Source of the DNA: Flavobacterium sp. N2270
GTDB lineage: Bacteria > Bacteroidota > Bacteroidia > Flavobacteriales > Flavobacteriaceae
Assembly: GCF_025947225.1 (NCBI RefSeq)
Contig: NZ_CP110005.1
Span: forward strand, 124,001 to 188,000
Reading direction: 5' to 3'
DNA: 64,000 bases
Position numbers and translations under genes: made by a program. Every line of letters begins with the position of its first letter. Position 1 is the stretch's first letter. This document shows positions 1 through 7,951 of this stretch, piece by piece. The notes below the pieces were generated by a model. The model had not been told where the DNA came from. It saw only the letters and a program-made list of their open reading frames with translations, and searched no databases.

Positions 1-152
1 ATCAAATCCCAAAAGCTACAAAACAAAAAAAAGAAAGAATAAACTTAACCTTTAGAACTATTTTGTAAAAAAAATTATCGTAGATTTTTATTATTTTATT
101 TTTTTTTATAATATTGAACTATCAACTTAAAAATAAATAATTTTTTCATCTG

Positions 153-434
153 ATGGAAAAGAAAGGAAAAACAGAATTAGATAACAAATCATTAGAAAGA
201 ATTGTTACTTTGGCGCAAGAGGAAAAAAAGCCTTTTGATATAATTAAAAAAGAATTTGGTGTTTCTGAAAAAGAAGTAACCGAATTAATGCGAATGCGTT
301 TAAACAAAGACAACTTTGAACTTTGGAAAAAAAAGGTAGCGGCAAATAAACCAAAACCAAAACCTCAAAAATTCAATCCTATTGAAGATGATGATTTAGA
401 TAGTAAATATTACTTTAAAAATAAATTTGATTAA
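153..434 (+). CDS. DUF2805 / TIGR03643-type small protein
   Basis: A 93-residue, strongly charged cytoplasmic protein. Residues about 10-60 form a compact helical segment with a helix-turn-helix flavour (IIKKEFGVSEKEVTELMR), followed by a lysine/proline stretch (KPKPKPQKF) and an acidic C-terminus. This layout matches the short DUF2805/TIGR03643 proteins common in Bacteroidota and proteobacteria, whose role is unknown; a nucleic-acid-binding function is only suggested by the HTH-like segment. It starts at the ATG at 153 after an AT-rich leader, stands alone, and is closed by a strong hairpin terminator at 441-470. Family recognition is from memory. Confidence 0.8.
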   Translation: MEKKGKTELDNKSLERIVTLAQEEKKPFDIIKKEFGVSEKEVTELMRMRLNKDNFELWKKKVAANKPKPKPQKFNPIEDDDLDSKYYFKNKFD

Positions 435-440
435 AGCAAA

Positions 441-470
441 ATGCTCTTGAAATTCAAGAGCATTTTTTTT
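441..470 (+). terminator. Rho-independent terminator after the DUF2805 gene
   Basis: A perfect 10-bp inverted repeat (ATGCTCTTGA at 441-450 and TCAAGAGCAT at 454-463) with a 3-nt loop is followed directly by a run of T to 470. It begins 7 bases after the stop codon of the DUF2805 gene. Confidence 0.9.
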
Positions 471-573
471 ATATATGATGTAACAAATTTCAATAAACCC
501 ATACTTATATACAATCAATAGTAAAAAAATGAAATCAAAGATTCACGAAATCCTATCTACAAAAAATGTAATC

Positions 574-2433
574 ATGAGTAAAAAAATAATTTTAAGCCTT
601 GCTGTAGCAACCTTTTTTTGGAGTTGTAAAACAGCTCAAACTACTCCAAAAATAGATGTAGTAGACGTATCAATCGATTTAGTAAATGTAAAAGACGATA
701 AAGTAATGGTGTCTATTATTGCACCTAGTTTTACTTCTGAAACAGCAACTTTTCATATCCCAAAAACAGTTCCTGGAACTTATTCTGAAGATGATTACGG
801 TCGTTTCATCGAAAACTTCAAAGCATTTGATACAAAAGGTAATGGTTTGCGCGTTACTAAAATTGATGAAAATTCTTATTCAATTTCAGACGCAACTAAA
901 CTATCAAAAGTCACTTATTTAGTAAACGATACTTACGATACTGAAGGCGGCGGTGGTTTTGGAAAAAGTGAAGATGTTTTTTCTCCTGCTGGTACAAATA
1001 TCAAAGCAGGCGAAAACTTCATGTTAAATACGCACGGTTTTGTAGGTTATTTTGCCGGAAAAACGGAAACTCCATATAAAATGACAGTGACTCATCCTGC
1101 AAACTTATTAGGTGTATCTGCAATGGTAGATTTAGATAATTCAGACACAAAAGATGTATTCAACAGTTCAAAATATGCAACTTTAGTTGAAATGCCATTA
1201 ATGTATTCTAAGCCAGACTTTACTTCATTTATGGTAGACGACATGGAAATCATCATAAGTGTTTATTCTCCAACAGGAAAATATACTGCTAAAGACATTA
1301 CTCCTAATATGGAAACAATGATGAGAGCGCAAAAGAATTTCTTAGGCGCATTCAATTCAACTAAAAAATATGCCATCTTGTTATATCTTTCTGATATGCA
1401 AGCAAAAGATGCTAAAGGATTTGGAGCTTTAGAACACCCAACTTCAACAACAGTTGTAATGCCTGAAATGATGGGATTAGAAATGTTACAAGAACAATTA
1501 AAAGATGTAGTTTCTCATGAATTTTTTCACATTGTAACTCCATTAACAGTCCATTCAAACGAAATTCAATATTTTGACTTTAACAACCCTCAAATGTCTG
1601 AACATTTATGGATGTATGAAGGTGTGACTGAATATTTTGCAAACTTATTCCAAGTAAATCAAGGTTTAATTGACGAAACTGAATTTTTTGAAAGAATGGC
1701 TCAAAAAATTGCTCAAGCAAGTGAAATGAATGACAAAATGAGTTTTACTAAAATGAGTAAAAACGTTTTAAATGCTCCATATAAAGATCAATATGTTAAC
1801 GTATATCAAAAAGGGGCATTAATTGCAATGTGTTTAGACATCATTATTAGAGAAGAAAGCAACGGTCAAAAAGGAATTTTGACTTTAATGCAAGATTTAT
1901 CTAATGAATACGGAAGTAAAAAAGCATTTAAAGATGATGAGTTATTTGCTAAAATAACCGAATTAACGTACCCATCAGTTGGTGAGTTCTTAAAAACTTA
2001 TGTTGCTGGAGAAACTCCAATTCCTTATGCAGATTATTTTGCAAAAATGGGTGTAACTGAAGCTAAAATAGAAGTAGCAGGAAATCCATTCTTAAAAGGT
2101 CAAACTCCATACATTACGGTTGACCCTACTACAAAAGAAATCATGATTTTACCAAGTATTGAATTGAACGAGTTCATGACTTCAATGGGATTAAAAAATG
2201 GAGACAAAATTCTTGCTGTAAATGGTACAAACTATAACTTAGACAACATTTACGATTTAGTATTAGGTTCTGCAAATTGGAAAGACGGTGAAGCTATGAC
2301 CGTTAAAATTAAACGTGATGGTAAAGAACAAGTATTAAAAGGTAAAATTAAAATGCCTAAAGAAGTTCGTGAAGGTTACCAATCCACAAATGAAGCGAAG
2401 AAAGCAATTAAAGAAGCTTGGTTAAAAGGTTAA
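574..2433 (+). CDS. M61-family metallopeptidase lipoprotein with PDZ domain
   Basis: A glycyl-aminopeptidase-type (M61) zinc peptidase predicted to be anchored in the envelope. I chose the ATG at 574 rather than the upstream ATG at 529 because it puts a lipoprotein signal (MSKKIILSLAV, Cys18 in FFWSC) at the N-terminus; the longer form would bury it. From this start the zinc motif HEFFH is at about residues 315-319, with the third ligand Glu in YEGVTEYF near 349. A PDZ-like domain (MGLKNGDKILAVNG) lies near residues 530-600. About 620 residues is normal for bacterial M61 proteins of the N-terminal domain, peptidase, PDZ layout. It is monocistronic, with a terminator at 2458-2494. The physiological substrate is unknown. 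Confidence 0.87.
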   Translation: MSKKIILSLAVATFFWSCKTAQTTPKIDVVDVSIDLVNVKDDKVMVSIIAPSFTSETATFHIPKTVPGTYSEDDYGRFIENFKAFDTKGNGLRVTKIDENSYSISDATKLSKVTYLVNDTYDTEGGGGFGKSEDVFSPAGTNIKAGENFMLNTHGFVGYFAGKTETPYKMTVTHPANLLGVSAMVDLDNSDTKDVFNSSKYATLVEMPLMYSKPDFTSFMVDDMEIIISVYSPTGKYTAKDITPNMETMMRAQKNFLGAFNSTKKYAILLYLSDMQAKDAKGFGALEHPTSTTVVMPEMMGLEMLQEQLKDVVSHEFFHIVTPLTVHSNEIQYFDFNNPQMSEHLWMYEGVTEYFANLFQVNQGLIDETEFFERMAQKIAQASEMNDKMSFTKMSKNVLNAPYKDQYVNVYQKGALIAMCLDIIIREESNGQKGILTLMQDLSNEYGSKKAFKDDELFAKITELTYPSVGEFLKTYVAGETPIPYADYFAKMGVTEAKIEVAGNPFLKGQTPYITVDPTTKEIMILPSIELNEFMTSMGLKNGDKILAVNGTNYNLDNIYDLVLGSANWKDGEAMTVKIKRDGKEQVLKGKIKMPKEVREGYQSTNEAKKAIKEAWLKG

Positions 2434-2457
2434 ATTTATTAAAAAACACAAATAGCA

Positions 2458-2494
2458 AATCCTCAAGACTCATAGTAGTTTTGAGGATTTTTTT
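2458..2494 (+). terminator. Rho-independent terminator after the M61 peptidase
   Basis: The stem AATCCTCAA (2458-2466) pairs with TTGAGGATT (2481-2489) and can be extended inward with a G-T pair. It is followed by a T run to about 2494, 24 bases past the stop codon. Confidence 0.85.
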
Positions 2495-2521
2495 CATTAT
2501 TTTGCATCCAAATAAAAATTC

Positions 2522-3826
2522 ATGAGCAACGCACCCTTTTTTACTGACGATACTATTGTATTTGGTCTTTTAATGCTATTATTAGGTTTTGTATTTCATA
2601 CCTCTTCAAAGGAAGATGGTTTTTGGAAAAAATTCTACGGAGTTGTTCCTGCCTTATTAATGTGTTATTTATTACCCGCTATCTTTAGCTCTTTAAACAT
2701 CATTTCGCCAGAATGGACCGAAATAGATGCAAACGGAGAAGTAATCTCAAAAGAATCATCTGTATATTTTATAGCCAGTAGATATCTATTGCCAGCAGCA
2801 CTAGTATTAATGACGATAAGCATTGACCTAAAAGCTTTATTTAATTTAGGTCCAAAAGCATTAATTGTTTTTCTTGCTGGGACAGTTGGAATTATTTTAG
2901 GCGGACCAATAGCCATTTTAATCGTTTCTATCTTTTCTCCAGAAACAGTTGGCGGAAATGGTTTTGACGCGGTTTGGAGAGGGCTTTCTACACTTGCCGG
3001 AAGTTGGATTGGCGGAGGAGCAAATCAAGCAGCTATGCTAGAGATTTTTAAATACAATCAAGAAAAATACGGAGCAATGGTATTAGTAGATATTGTTGTT
3101 GCCAATATAGGAATGGCTTTCTTATTGTTTGGAATTGGAAAAAAAGAAGCTATCAACAAATGGTTAAAAGCAGATAATTCATCTATACAAGAACTACAAG
3201 ATAGAGTTTCAGAATATCAAGAAAGTGTAAAAAGAACACCTTCGTTAAACGATTATATCATTATTACAGCCATTGCTTTTGGCTCTGTCGGATTATCACA
3301 TTGGGGATCACAATTATGTGCCTCATTCTTTTCTAAAACATTTGAAATTGTAAATGATCCAACTAGCTTTGCTTCTACCTTTGGTGGAACGTTCTTTTGG
3401 ATGGTAACTATTGCAACTATATTAGGAATTGCATTGTCTTTTTCACCATTAAAAAAATATGAAGGAGCTGGAGCAAGTAAAATAGGGAGTGTTTTTATAT
3501 ACATATTAGTAGCCTCAATTGGTATGAAAATGGACTTAGGTTCAGTTTTAGAAAATCCAGGCTTAATTGCAGTAGGAATAATTTGGATGCTTATTCATTT
3601 TATCATTATTTTTGGCGTTGCAAAATTAATAAGAGCGCCTTACTTTTTTATAGCAGTTGGAAGCCAAGCAAATGTAGGCGGAGCAGCTTCTGCACCAGTT
3701 GTAGCATCGGCATTTCATTCATCTTTAGCTAGTGTAGGCGTTTTATTGGCTATATTTGGTTATGTAGCCGGTACATATGGAGCAATTTTATGTACCTATT
3801 TAATGGAAACAGTAGCACCAAAATAA
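2522..3826 (+). CDS. DUF819-family integral membrane protein
   Basis: A 434-residue polytopic inner-membrane protein with about ten to twelve hydrophobic segments and a glycine-rich motif (LAGSWIGGGANQAAM) around residues 160-175. A second glycine/alanine-rich stretch (GSQANVGGAASAPVVASA) lies near residue 380. These are the features I associate with the DUF819 (YjcL-like) family, which resembles secondary transporters and has no established substrate. The start codon lies 28 bases after the terminator of the peptidase gene. A DUF4369 lipoprotein gene begins 18 bases downstream and may be co-transcribed. No truncation is visible. Confidence 0.85.
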   Translation: MSNAPFFTDDTIVFGLLMLLLGFVFHTSSKEDGFWKKFYGVVPALLMCYLLPAIFSSLNIISPEWTEIDANGEVISKESSVYFIASRYLLPAALVLMTISIDLKALFNLGPKALIVFLAGTVGIILGGPIAILIVSIFSPETVGGNGFDAVWRGLSTLAGSWIGGGANQAAMLEIFKYNQEKYGAMVLVDIVVANIGMAFLLFGIGKKEAINKWLKADNSSIQELQDRVSEYQESVKRTPSLNDYIIITAIAFGSVGLSHWGSQLCASFFSKTFEIVNDPTSFASTFGGTFFWMVTIATILGIALSFSPLKKYEGAGASKIGSVFIYILVASIGMKMDLGSVLENPGLIAVGIIWMLIHFIIIFGVAKLIRAPYFFIAVGSQANVGGAASAPVVASAFHSSLASVGVLLAIFGYVAGTYGAILCTYLMETVAPK

Positions 3827-3844
3827 ATATATTTATAATAAATA

Positions 3845-4555
3845 ATGAAAAAGATATTCATCACAGGAATAAGTTTAATTACATTAATTGCTTGTAATAA
3901 AAACGAAGAAGGTAGTAATTTACACCTAACCGGAAACATTGAAGGCTTAAGTCAAGGAAAAATTTATATTCAAAAAATACAAGACACAGCATTTGTAATT
4001 TTAGACAGTATTGAAATTAAAGGAGATTCTAAATTTGAATCACACATTACACTCGAAGAACCTGAAATGCTCTATTTAACCTTAGATAGAGGTCAAAGTA
4101 ATTCAATTGATAACAGTCTACCCTTTTTTGCTGAAAAAGGAAAAATGAACATCAATTCAAAGCTTAAAGAATTCTATAATGCTGCTAAAATAACAGGATC
4201 TAAAAACCAAGAGTTATTAGAAGAATTTAATTCGTTTAACTCGAAGTTTAATGATGAAAACTTAATTTTAACTGAAAAGAGAATTAAAAATCAAATTTCT
4301 AAGAATATTTCTACTGCTGATAGTATAAATACAGCTTTTGACAGATTGAAAATAAGGAAATATAGATATACAGCAAATTTTGCTTCAACTCATGGAGAAC
4401 ACGAAATTGCACCTTATTTAGCAGTTTCAGAAATTGCAGATATTAACATTGCATATTTAGATACTATTCAAAAACATTTATCTCCTTCAGTTACAAAATC
4501 AAAGTATGGAAAAATGTTAGACGAACATATTAAAGCAAGAAAAGCTTCAGAATAA
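3845..4555 (+). CDS. DUF4369 lipoprotein
   Basis: A 236-residue predicted lipoprotein: MKKIFITGISLITLIAC gives a lipobox (LIAC) with Cys17. Residues about 27-120 look like a DUF4369 domain (LTGNIEGLSQGKIYIQK, then DSIEIKGDSKFE), the beta-rich N-terminal module often placed in front of a thioredoxin domain in Bacteroidota. Here no C-x-x-C or thioredoxin domain follows; the remainder is a charged helical tail. It is therefore either a stand-alone DUF4369 protein or a shortened thioredoxin-family relative. It follows the DUF819 gene by 18 bases and is closed by the terminator at 4571-4607. The function is unknown. Confidence 0.78.
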   Translation: MKKIFITGISLITLIACNKNEEGSNLHLTGNIEGLSQGKIYIQKIQDTAFVILDSIEIKGDSKFESHITLEEPEMLYLTLDRGQSNSIDNSLPFFAEKGKMNINSKLKEFYNAAKITGSKNQELLEEFNSFNSKFNDENLILTEKRIKNQISKNISTADSINTAFDRLKIRKYRYTANFASTHGEHEIAPYLAVSEIADINIAYLDTIQKHLSPSVTKSKYGKMLDEHIKARKASE

Positions 4556-4570
4556 AAAAATCAACAGAAT

Positions 4571-4607
4571 AAAAAAGCGGCTAATGAAAATTAGTCGCTT
4601 TTTTTTA
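4571..4607 (+). terminator. Rho-independent terminator after the DUF4369 gene
   Basis: The stem AAAAGCGGCTAA (4573-4584) pairs with TTAGTCGCTTTT (4591-4602) across a short loop, with one G-T-type pair. A T run follows. Confidence 0.88.
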
Positions 4608-4632
4608 TTTGAACACATTTATATAAAACGAA

Positions 4633-4660
4633 AAAACCATCACTAAAAAGTGATGGTTTT
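4633..4660 (-). terminator. Terminator of tRNA-Thr on the minus strand
   Basis: The inverted repeat AAAACCATCACT / AGTGATGGTTTT (4633-4644 and 4649-4660) lies just 3' of the minus-strand tRNA gene. On the minus strand it is followed by TTTTTTCG, which fits an intrinsic terminator. It could also work in the other direction. Confidence 0.75.
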
Positions 4661-4666
4661 AATTTG

Positions 4667-4740
4667 AGCCGGCGGAGGGACTCGAACCCACGACCTGCTG
4701 ATTACAAATCAGCTGCTCTAGCCAGCTGAGCTACGCTGGC
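4667..4740 (-). tRNA. tRNA-Thr (anticodon TGT)
   Basis: The minus strand reads as a 74-nt cloverleaf. The acceptor strand starts GCCAGCG, the D-arm contains TAGCTCAGCTGG, the anticodon stem-loop is GCTGA-TTTGTAA-TCAGC with anticodon TGT, and the T-arm contains GGGTTCGAGTCCC. The 3' end is CGCCGGC plus discriminator T. CCA is not encoded. One acceptor pair (A4-C69) and one T-stem pair are mismatched, but the loop signatures are complete. The terminator at 4633-4660 follows. Confidence 0.95.
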
Positions 4741-4817
4741 AACTCAAATTTCGATTGCAAATATAGGACTGATTTTTAAATATCCAAACCTTTTTTGCAT
4801 TTTTTTTATTGATTTTT

Positions 4818-5087
4818 TTATTTTAATTCGTTTATTTTTGCAACTATTTGATTAGCAACAGTTTCATATTCTGAACGAATTTGCTTGTAATGTGCTTTTT
4901 TGTTTTCAACCTTTCTATCTCTAATTCTAGAAACAAAATTATCGTAATTATCATAGATTTCGTCAACCAATACATCAGTAGCCTCAGTTGGTTTTCCTCC
5001 ATTAGTCATTTCCCAGATGTAAACGATGTTTACTAAATCACCTAAAACGTAGTTGATTTCTTTTTTCAAGTTTTTAACGCTTGCCAT
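4818..5087 (-). CDS. Conserved small helical protein, function unknown
   Basis: An 89-residue soluble protein predicted to be almost wholly alpha-helical and rich in Lys, Glu and Asn, with no cysteines, signal peptide or membrane segment. I do not recognise a named family, though its composition and length fit a conserved Flavobacteriaceae hypothetical. It is probably a real gene: it has a good minus-strand promoter candidate directly upstream (5112-5140) and a proper ATG, and it is isolated between tRNA-Thr and manA. No function can be proposed. Confidence 0.7.
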   Translation of the reverse strand: MASVKNLKKEINYVLGDLVNIVYIWEMTNGGKPTEATDVLVDEIYDNYDNFVSRIRDRKVENKKAHYKQIRSEYETVANQIVAKINELK

Positions 5088-5111
5088 TTTGTTCTTGTTT
5101 TAAAATTTATG

Positions 5112-5140
5112 CAAAATTACATAATATTTTGGTAGTACAA
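5112..5140 (-). promoter_or_regulatory. Bacteroidota-type promoter for the 89-residue protein gene
   Basis: On the minus strand TTG (5138-5140), an 18-nt spacer and TAATTTTG (5112-5119) match the TTG-N17..20-TAnnTTTG promoter of Bacteroidota. The -7 box ends 24 bases before the ATG. Confidence 0.6.
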
Positions 5141-5145
5141 TTTTT

Positions 5146-6105
5146 TTAGATAGAAATTTCTAATATAGTCGCTTTTCCATGAAGTTCAAAAGCATCTAAT
5201 TCTGCTGGAATTAAAACCGTATCTCCTTTTTTATAGCGAAACACTTCTTTATTTAAATGAATTGAAAAATCACCTTCTGTACACATCAAAACAGTAAATG
5301 ACTCTTTATTTTTTTTCCACATAAAATAAGAAACCAAAGAAATAACATTAGTTGTAAAATAAGTGTTCTTTACACAAGTATTTCTTTCATTACTTTTTAA
5401 AGTATAATTAATTCTTGAATGAACCACATTATAATTAATTGCCTCTAAAGCTAACTCAGTATGCAATTCTCTACTATTTCCATGAGCATCTACCCTATCC
5501 CAATCGTAAATTCGATAAGTATTGTCGCTCGTTTGCTGAATTTCAGCTATAACAATTCCACTACCTATTGCATGTATTGTTCCTGTTTCTAGCAAAAACA
5601 CATCACCTGCTTGAACAGGAATTTCGTTTAGTAAAGAAACAATTGTATTATTTTCTAAATGAGATAAATATTCCTTTTGATTAGAATTTTCTTTAAAACC
5701 TACAATGATTCGCGAATCTTTATCAGCTTGCATTACATACCACATTTCGGTTTTACCAAATGAATTATGCCTTACTTTAGCCAATTCATCATTAGGATGT
5801 AATTGTACTGATAAATCTTTGTTTGCATCTAAAAACTTAAAAAGCAAAGGAAACTCACTGCCAAATTTTTCAACAACTTCTTTCCCTAAAAGCGCTTCAG
5901 GGTTTAGAGCAATAACCTCATTTAAGTTTTTACCACTTAAAACACCATTATTTACAACACTTATATCATTAGGAACTGAAGACAATTCCCAACTCTCACC
6001 AGCATTTTCAATTGCAATCTCTTTATTTAAAAAAGTATTGAGCTTGGTTCCTCCCCAAATTCTTTCTTTAATAATAGGTTTAAATGTTAATGGATATAAT
6101 TTCAT
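5146..6105 (-). CDS. manA: Mannose-6-phosphate isomerase, class I
   Basis: Interconverts fructose-6-phosphate and mannose-6-phosphate in the cytoplasm, feeding GDP-mannose and its derivatives. The 319-residue length matches the short, Bacillus-type class I enzymes. Zinc-site motifs are intact: VQLHPND (Gln and His, about residue 100), KTEMWYV (Glu), and ETGTIHAIGSG (His, about residue 175), followed by EIQQTSDNTYRIYDW with the catalytic-region arginine. It is encoded upstream of no other gene on this strand and downstream of queD, with a gap of about 56 bases. In this genome it could supply sugar precursors to the polysaccharide locus that starts 14 kb away, although it sits outside it. Confidence 0.93.
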   Translation of the reverse strand: MKLYPLTFKPIIKERIWGGTKLNTFLNKEIAIENAGESWELSSVPNDISVVNNGVLSGKNLNEVIALNPEALLGKEVVEKFGSEFPLLFKFLDANKDLSVQLHPNDELAKVRHNSFGKTEMWYVMQADKDSRIIVGFKENSNQKEYLSHLENNTIVSLLNEIPVQAGDVFLLETGTIHAIGSGIVIAEIQQTSDNTYRIYDWDRVDAHGNSRELHTELALEAINYNVVHSRINYTLKSNERNTCVKNTYFTTNVISLVSYFMWKKNKESFTVLMCTEGDFSIHLNKEVFRYKKGDTVLIPAELDAFELHGKATILEISI

Positions 6106-6161
6106 AAGTGTATTAAGTGCTGCAAATATGCGAAAAGTTTAATAAATAATAGTGCTAAAAA

Positions 6162-6572
6162 CTACTCTCCTTTATAAGTTACAAAATTTCTAGCTGTTTC
6201 ATATAAAGTGATTTCTAATTCTTGATCACTCGAAATATAGTTTCGTAGTTTATTCCAAATAACAACTACAATATTCTCTGCAGTAGGATTTAAATTTTCA
6301 AACTCAGGAACATCTAAATTTAAATTTTTATGATCAAAAGCGTCTTCAATATGTTCTTTTATTAAATCTGCCAAAATCTTAACATCAATAACGAAACCCG
6401 TTTCTTGATCTATTTCTCCAGTCACACTGACTATCAAATCGTAATTATGACCATGAAAGTTTGGATTGTTACATTTTCCAAAAACCAAATCGTTTTTTTC
6501 ATTTGTCCAATCTTTACGATACAACCTATGAGCAGCATTAAAATGGGCTTTCCTAGAAACAGTAACTTTCAT
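6162..6572 (-). CDS. queD: 6-carboxy-5,6,7,8-tetrahydropterin synthase
   Basis: A PTPS-fold enzyme converting 7,8-dihydroneopterin triphosphate to 6-carboxytetrahydropterin in the queuosine pathway. In the 136-residue sequence the zinc ligands are visible as His15 (NAAHRL) and His40/His42 (NFHGHNYDL), and the catalytic cysteine is Cys34 (FGKCNNPNF). The lone Cys before the HGHN motif fits QueD/PTPS-I/III types better than a eukaryotic PTPS. It lies between idi (76 bases upstream) and manA on the same strand, possibly one transcription unit. No other queuosine genes are in the window. Confidence 0.9.
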   Translation of the reverse strand: MKVTVSRKAHFNAAHRLYRKDWTNEKNDLVFGKCNNPNFHGHNYDLIVSVTGEIDQETGFVIDVKILADLIKEHIEDAFDHKNLNLDVPEFENLNPTAENIVVVIWNKLRNYISSDQELEITLYETARNFVTYKGE

Positions 6573-6647
6573 AAATACTTTTAATTTTTAATTAACGATT
6601 ATTGATTTTTGATTTCTTCTAAAATTTGAATCCTAAAATAAACATTT

Positions 6648-7175
6648 CTATAGTTTATGATCTTCTAAATAGTGGTAAAACTTGTCGAAAATAATTTTAA
6701 ACCAAACCGTATAAATTTCTGGATGAAGTTCCATATCTTTTTTAACATCTTCAATCTTCATCCATTTCCAACTCTCAACTTCTTCAGGATTTATTTTTGG
6801 CTCATCATTAGAATAACCAATCATTACATGATCTAACTCATGTTCGGTTAAACCATTATCAAATGGCGCCTTATAAATGAAAGAAAAAAGCTCTTTTAAT
6901 GGAACAACAAAACCCATCTCTTCTTCTAACCTTCTCTTACCAGCTTGAAGATTTGTCTCTCCTGCACGTTGGTGACTACAACAAGTATTCGTCCACAATA
7001 ATGGAGAATGGTATTTATGTGAAGCTCGTTGTTGTAACATGATTTCATTATTGCTATTTAAAACAAATACTGAAAATGCTCTATGCAGTAACGCTTTCTC
7101 ATGCGCCTCCATTTTATTCATTAAACCAATCGGTTCATCATTTACATCAACTAAAATTACTTTTTCTTCTTCCAT
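6648..7175 (-). CDS. idi: Isopentenyl-diphosphate delta-isomerase, type I
   Basis: A Nudix-fold isomerase that interconverts IPP and DMAPP for isoprenoid synthesis, including undecaprenyl phosphate. The 175 residues carry the family's catalytic cysteine region NTCCSHQ (Cys65/66; the commoner form is NTCCSHP), a Nudix-like helix RRLEEEMGF (residues 81-89) and the metal/catalytic glutamates in EHELDHVMIG (residues 111-120). Full length. It is the first gene of the possible idi-queD-manA minus-strand group, and TACTTTTG on the minus strand at 7192-7199 is a candidate -7 promoter box. The Pro-to-Gln change after CSH is outside the catalytic residues. Confidence 0.93.
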   Translation of the reverse strand: MEEEKVILVDVNDEPIGLMNKMEAHEKALLHRAFSVFVLNSNNEIMLQQRASHKYHSPLLWTNTCCSHQRAGETNLQAGKRRLEEEMGFVVPLKELFSFIYKAPFDNGLTEHELDHVMIGYSNDEPKINPEEVESWKWMKIEDVKKDMELHPEIYTVWFKIIFDKFYHYLEDHKL

Positions 7176-7191
7176 GATTTTTTATTCACTT

Positions 7192-7199
7192 CAAAAGTA
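7192..7199 (-). promoter_or_regulatory. Candidate -7 promoter box for idi
   Basis: TACTTTTG on the minus strand fits TAnnTTTG and lies 17 bases before the idi ATG. No clean TTG is present at the expected -33 distance, so this is weak support. Confidence 0.35.
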
Positions 7200-7339
7200 C
7201 AAAAAAAGAATATTTAAAACTATTTGATTTCATTAATACAAAACATAAAAAAACCTTAAATCCCTAAGTCTTTGTTATAAAAACAAATTAATTCACAATC
7301 AATACATTACAATTATTTAATTCCTATTCAATTTTATTG

Positions 7340-7347
7340 TATCTTTG
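7340..7347 (+). promoter_or_regulatory. Candidate -7 promoter box and long leader of the cold-shock gene
   Basis: The 283-base gap between idi and the cold-shock gene holds TATCTTTG at 7340-7347, matching TAnnTTTG. That would leave a 5' leader of roughly 105 nt, very rich in T and A. Long leaders are typical of cold-shock mRNAs. No -33 TTG is evident and I see no coding potential in the gap. Confidence 0.4.
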
Positions 7348-7459
7348 TCAAAATGCTATATAATTAACTCTTCACAGTTATACTTTCTTTTAATTGTTAT
7401 TGTTTTTTTTCAACATTTTATCACTTTATTATTTTTAACTTAAATTATTACATTATTTA

Positions 7460-7900
7460 ATGGCTAGACCTCAAGAAACTTTTAACAAAAAAGAAAAAGA
7501 AAAACTTAAATTAAAGAAAAAGCAAGAGAAGCAACTTAAGAAAGATGCTCGTAAAGCTAGTGGAAAAACGGACGACATGTTTGTGTATGTTGATGAAAAC
7601 GGACACTTAACAAGCACTCCTCCAGATCCATCAAAGAAAATTGTTATTGAGGCTGAAGACATTGAAATAGGTATACCTAAGAAAGAAGATATTGAAGAAG
7701 TTCCAACAGATAGAAAAGGAACGGTTGATTATTTCGACACTTCAAAAGGTTTTGGATTTATTAAAGAAGTAGATTCTAATGATAAATTCTTTTTCCACGT
7801 TAGTAGTTTAATTGACGAAGTTAAAGAAGGTAACTTAGTTACTTATGAACTTGAAAAAGGACCTAAAGGAATGAACGCAGTAAGAGTAAAGAAAATATAA
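7460..7900 (+). CDS. Cold-shock-domain protein with lysine-rich N-terminal extension
   Basis: A nucleic-acid-binding protein of 146 residues, about twice a classical Csp. The C-terminal 70 residues form the cold-shock domain: GTVDYFDTSKGFGFIKE carries RNP1 (KGFGFI) and FFFHVSSL carries RNP2. The N-terminal 75 residues start with an extremely basic helix (KKEKEKLKLKKKQEKQLKK), then an acidic linker. This extended architecture is common in Bacteroidota. It probably acts as an RNA chaperone. It has a long AT-rich leader with a promoter-like box at 7340-7347 and a terminator at 7919-7948. The start at 7460 is the only ATG compatible with the basic extension. Confidence 0.88.
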   Translation: MARPQETFNKKEKEKLKLKKKQEKQLKKDARKASGKTDDMFVYVDENGHLTSTPPDPSKKIVIEAEDIEIGIPKKEDIEEVPTDRKGTVDYFDTSKGFGFIKEVDSNDKFFFHVSSLIDEVKEGNLVTYELEKGPKGMNAVRVKKI

Positions 7901-7918
7901 ATACTCTATTCAAATATA

Positions 7919-7948
7919 AAAAAAGCCGCTTTGATTAGCGGCTTTTTT
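7919..7948. terminator. Bidirectional terminator between convergent genes
   Basis: The perfect 12-bp inverted repeat AAAAAAGCCGCT / AGCGGCTTTTTT (7919-7930 and 7937-7948) has A and T runs on its two sides. It sits between the stop of the cold-shock gene and that of the minus-strand FAD oxidoreductase (7952), and can serve both. Confidence 0.9.
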
Positions 7949-7951
7949 ATT

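Noticed and set aside
1..152. Possible end of another gene at the left edge
   Set aside because: No frame on either strand gives a convincing C-terminus or start; I see only AT-rich leader.
529..573. Upstream ATG of the M61 peptidase
   Set aside because: It would place 15 extra residues before a clear lipoprotein signal peptide.
5705..6142. 145-codon open frame opposite manA
   Set aside because: It lies wholly antisense to a well-conserved gene and its translation has no recognisable domain; low-complexity Leu/Ser composition is typical of a shadow frame.
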